Assembly: GCA_946558695.1 (NCBI GenBank)
Contig: CAMNTQ010000024.1
Location: 1-50,756 of the forward strand
Source: an uncultured Lachnospiraceae bacterium
GTDB lineage: Bacteria > Bacillota > Clostridia > Lachnospirales > Lachnospiraceae
Direction of reading: 5' to 3'
Length of the DNA: 50,756 nt
Made by a program: the position numbers and the translations under genes. How positions within the stretch are numbered: position 1 is the first letter of the stretch; every line of letters starts with the position of its first letter. The notes below the pieces were generated by a model, which had not been told where the DNA came from, ran no database searches, and worked only from the letters and a program-made list of their open reading frames with translations. Shown in pieces: positions 50,719 through 50,756 of the stretch.

Positions 50719-50756
50719 TTGGCTAATCCAAAGAAAGGTACAAGTCAGGAACGCAA
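50719..50756 (+). CDS. Start of ABC transporter permease (truncated by window end)
   Basis: After GAAAAGGGGTGAGAGAC a TTG at 50719 opens a frame reading ANPKKGTSQER to the end of the window. The basic start and the position directly after a solute-binding protein suggest the first permease of a sugar ABC operon. Too little is visible to confirm. Confidence 0.45.
   Translation, partial: MANPKKGTSQER

Overview
The window (about 50.8 kb, moderate GC, low-GC Firmicute codon usage with strong AGGAGG-type ribosome binding sites) looks like a chromosome segment of an anaerobic gut Clostridium of the Lachnospiraceae type. Supporting signs are a selenoprotein glycine/sarcosine/betaine reductase pair, the era-yqzL-recO order, YesL-type membrane proteins, LacI-controlled ABC sugar loci, DUF5721 and DHHW-family proteins. 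No tRNA, rRNA, CRISPR array or insertion sequence was recognised.

Layout. 1-2456: end of a grd-type operon; the second gene reads through an in-frame UGA as selenocysteine. 2457-3366: a graveyard holding a broken sigma-54 activator (minus strand) and an N-terminal stub of rpoN with an early amber codon, directly against an intact M16C metallopeptidase gene. 6.3-10.2 kb: housekeeping genes (era, yqzL, recO, coaBC) and a short FNT-family channel. 10.6-12.0 kb: an Rpn/PD-(D/E)XK transposase-like protein with in-frame tandem repeats and a small unknown gene.

12.1-30.6 kb is a beta-mannan/galactoglucomannan utilisation locus. It holds GH36 alpha-galactosidase, a membrane-anchored binding-protein-like protein, YesL, phosphohexomutase, LacI and AraC regulators, an ABC importer, cellobiose 2-epimerase, GH130_1 and GH130_2 phosphorylases, a GH1 glycosidase fused to mannose-6-phosphate isomerase, and a CE2-like acetyl esterase. 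Together they describe a complete cytoplasmic route: import, removal of galactose and acetyl groups, phosphorolysis to mannose-1-phosphate, conversion to mannose-6-phosphate, then fructose-6-phosphate. A repeated TTTAGYTAAA-type palindrome at its promoters is a candidate LacI operator. A GH127-like remnant ends the locus.

30.6-37.2 kb: YwaF and EamA membrane proteins, dtd, a minus-strand operon of an ATP-grasp protein with two PF00756-like esterases, a C39-like peptidase and DUF5721. 37.3-41.0 kb: an SGNH-like / MBOAT / DHHW acyl-transfer module in which all three proteins have lost hallmark catalytic residues. 41.0-47.7 kb: pseudouridine synthase, ligA, clpX, an S8 (Csp-like) protease, a small coiled-coil protein and a signal-peptidase-II-like protein. 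47.9 kb to the end: a second glycan locus with GH27, a zinc-ribbon protein, a solute-binding lipoprotein and the start of a permease.

Best candidates for something undescribed are the degenerate acyltransferase module, the ATP-grasp/double-esterase operon and the GH1-isomerase fusion. All functions are assigned by reading translated sequence and recalling family motifs; no database search was run.
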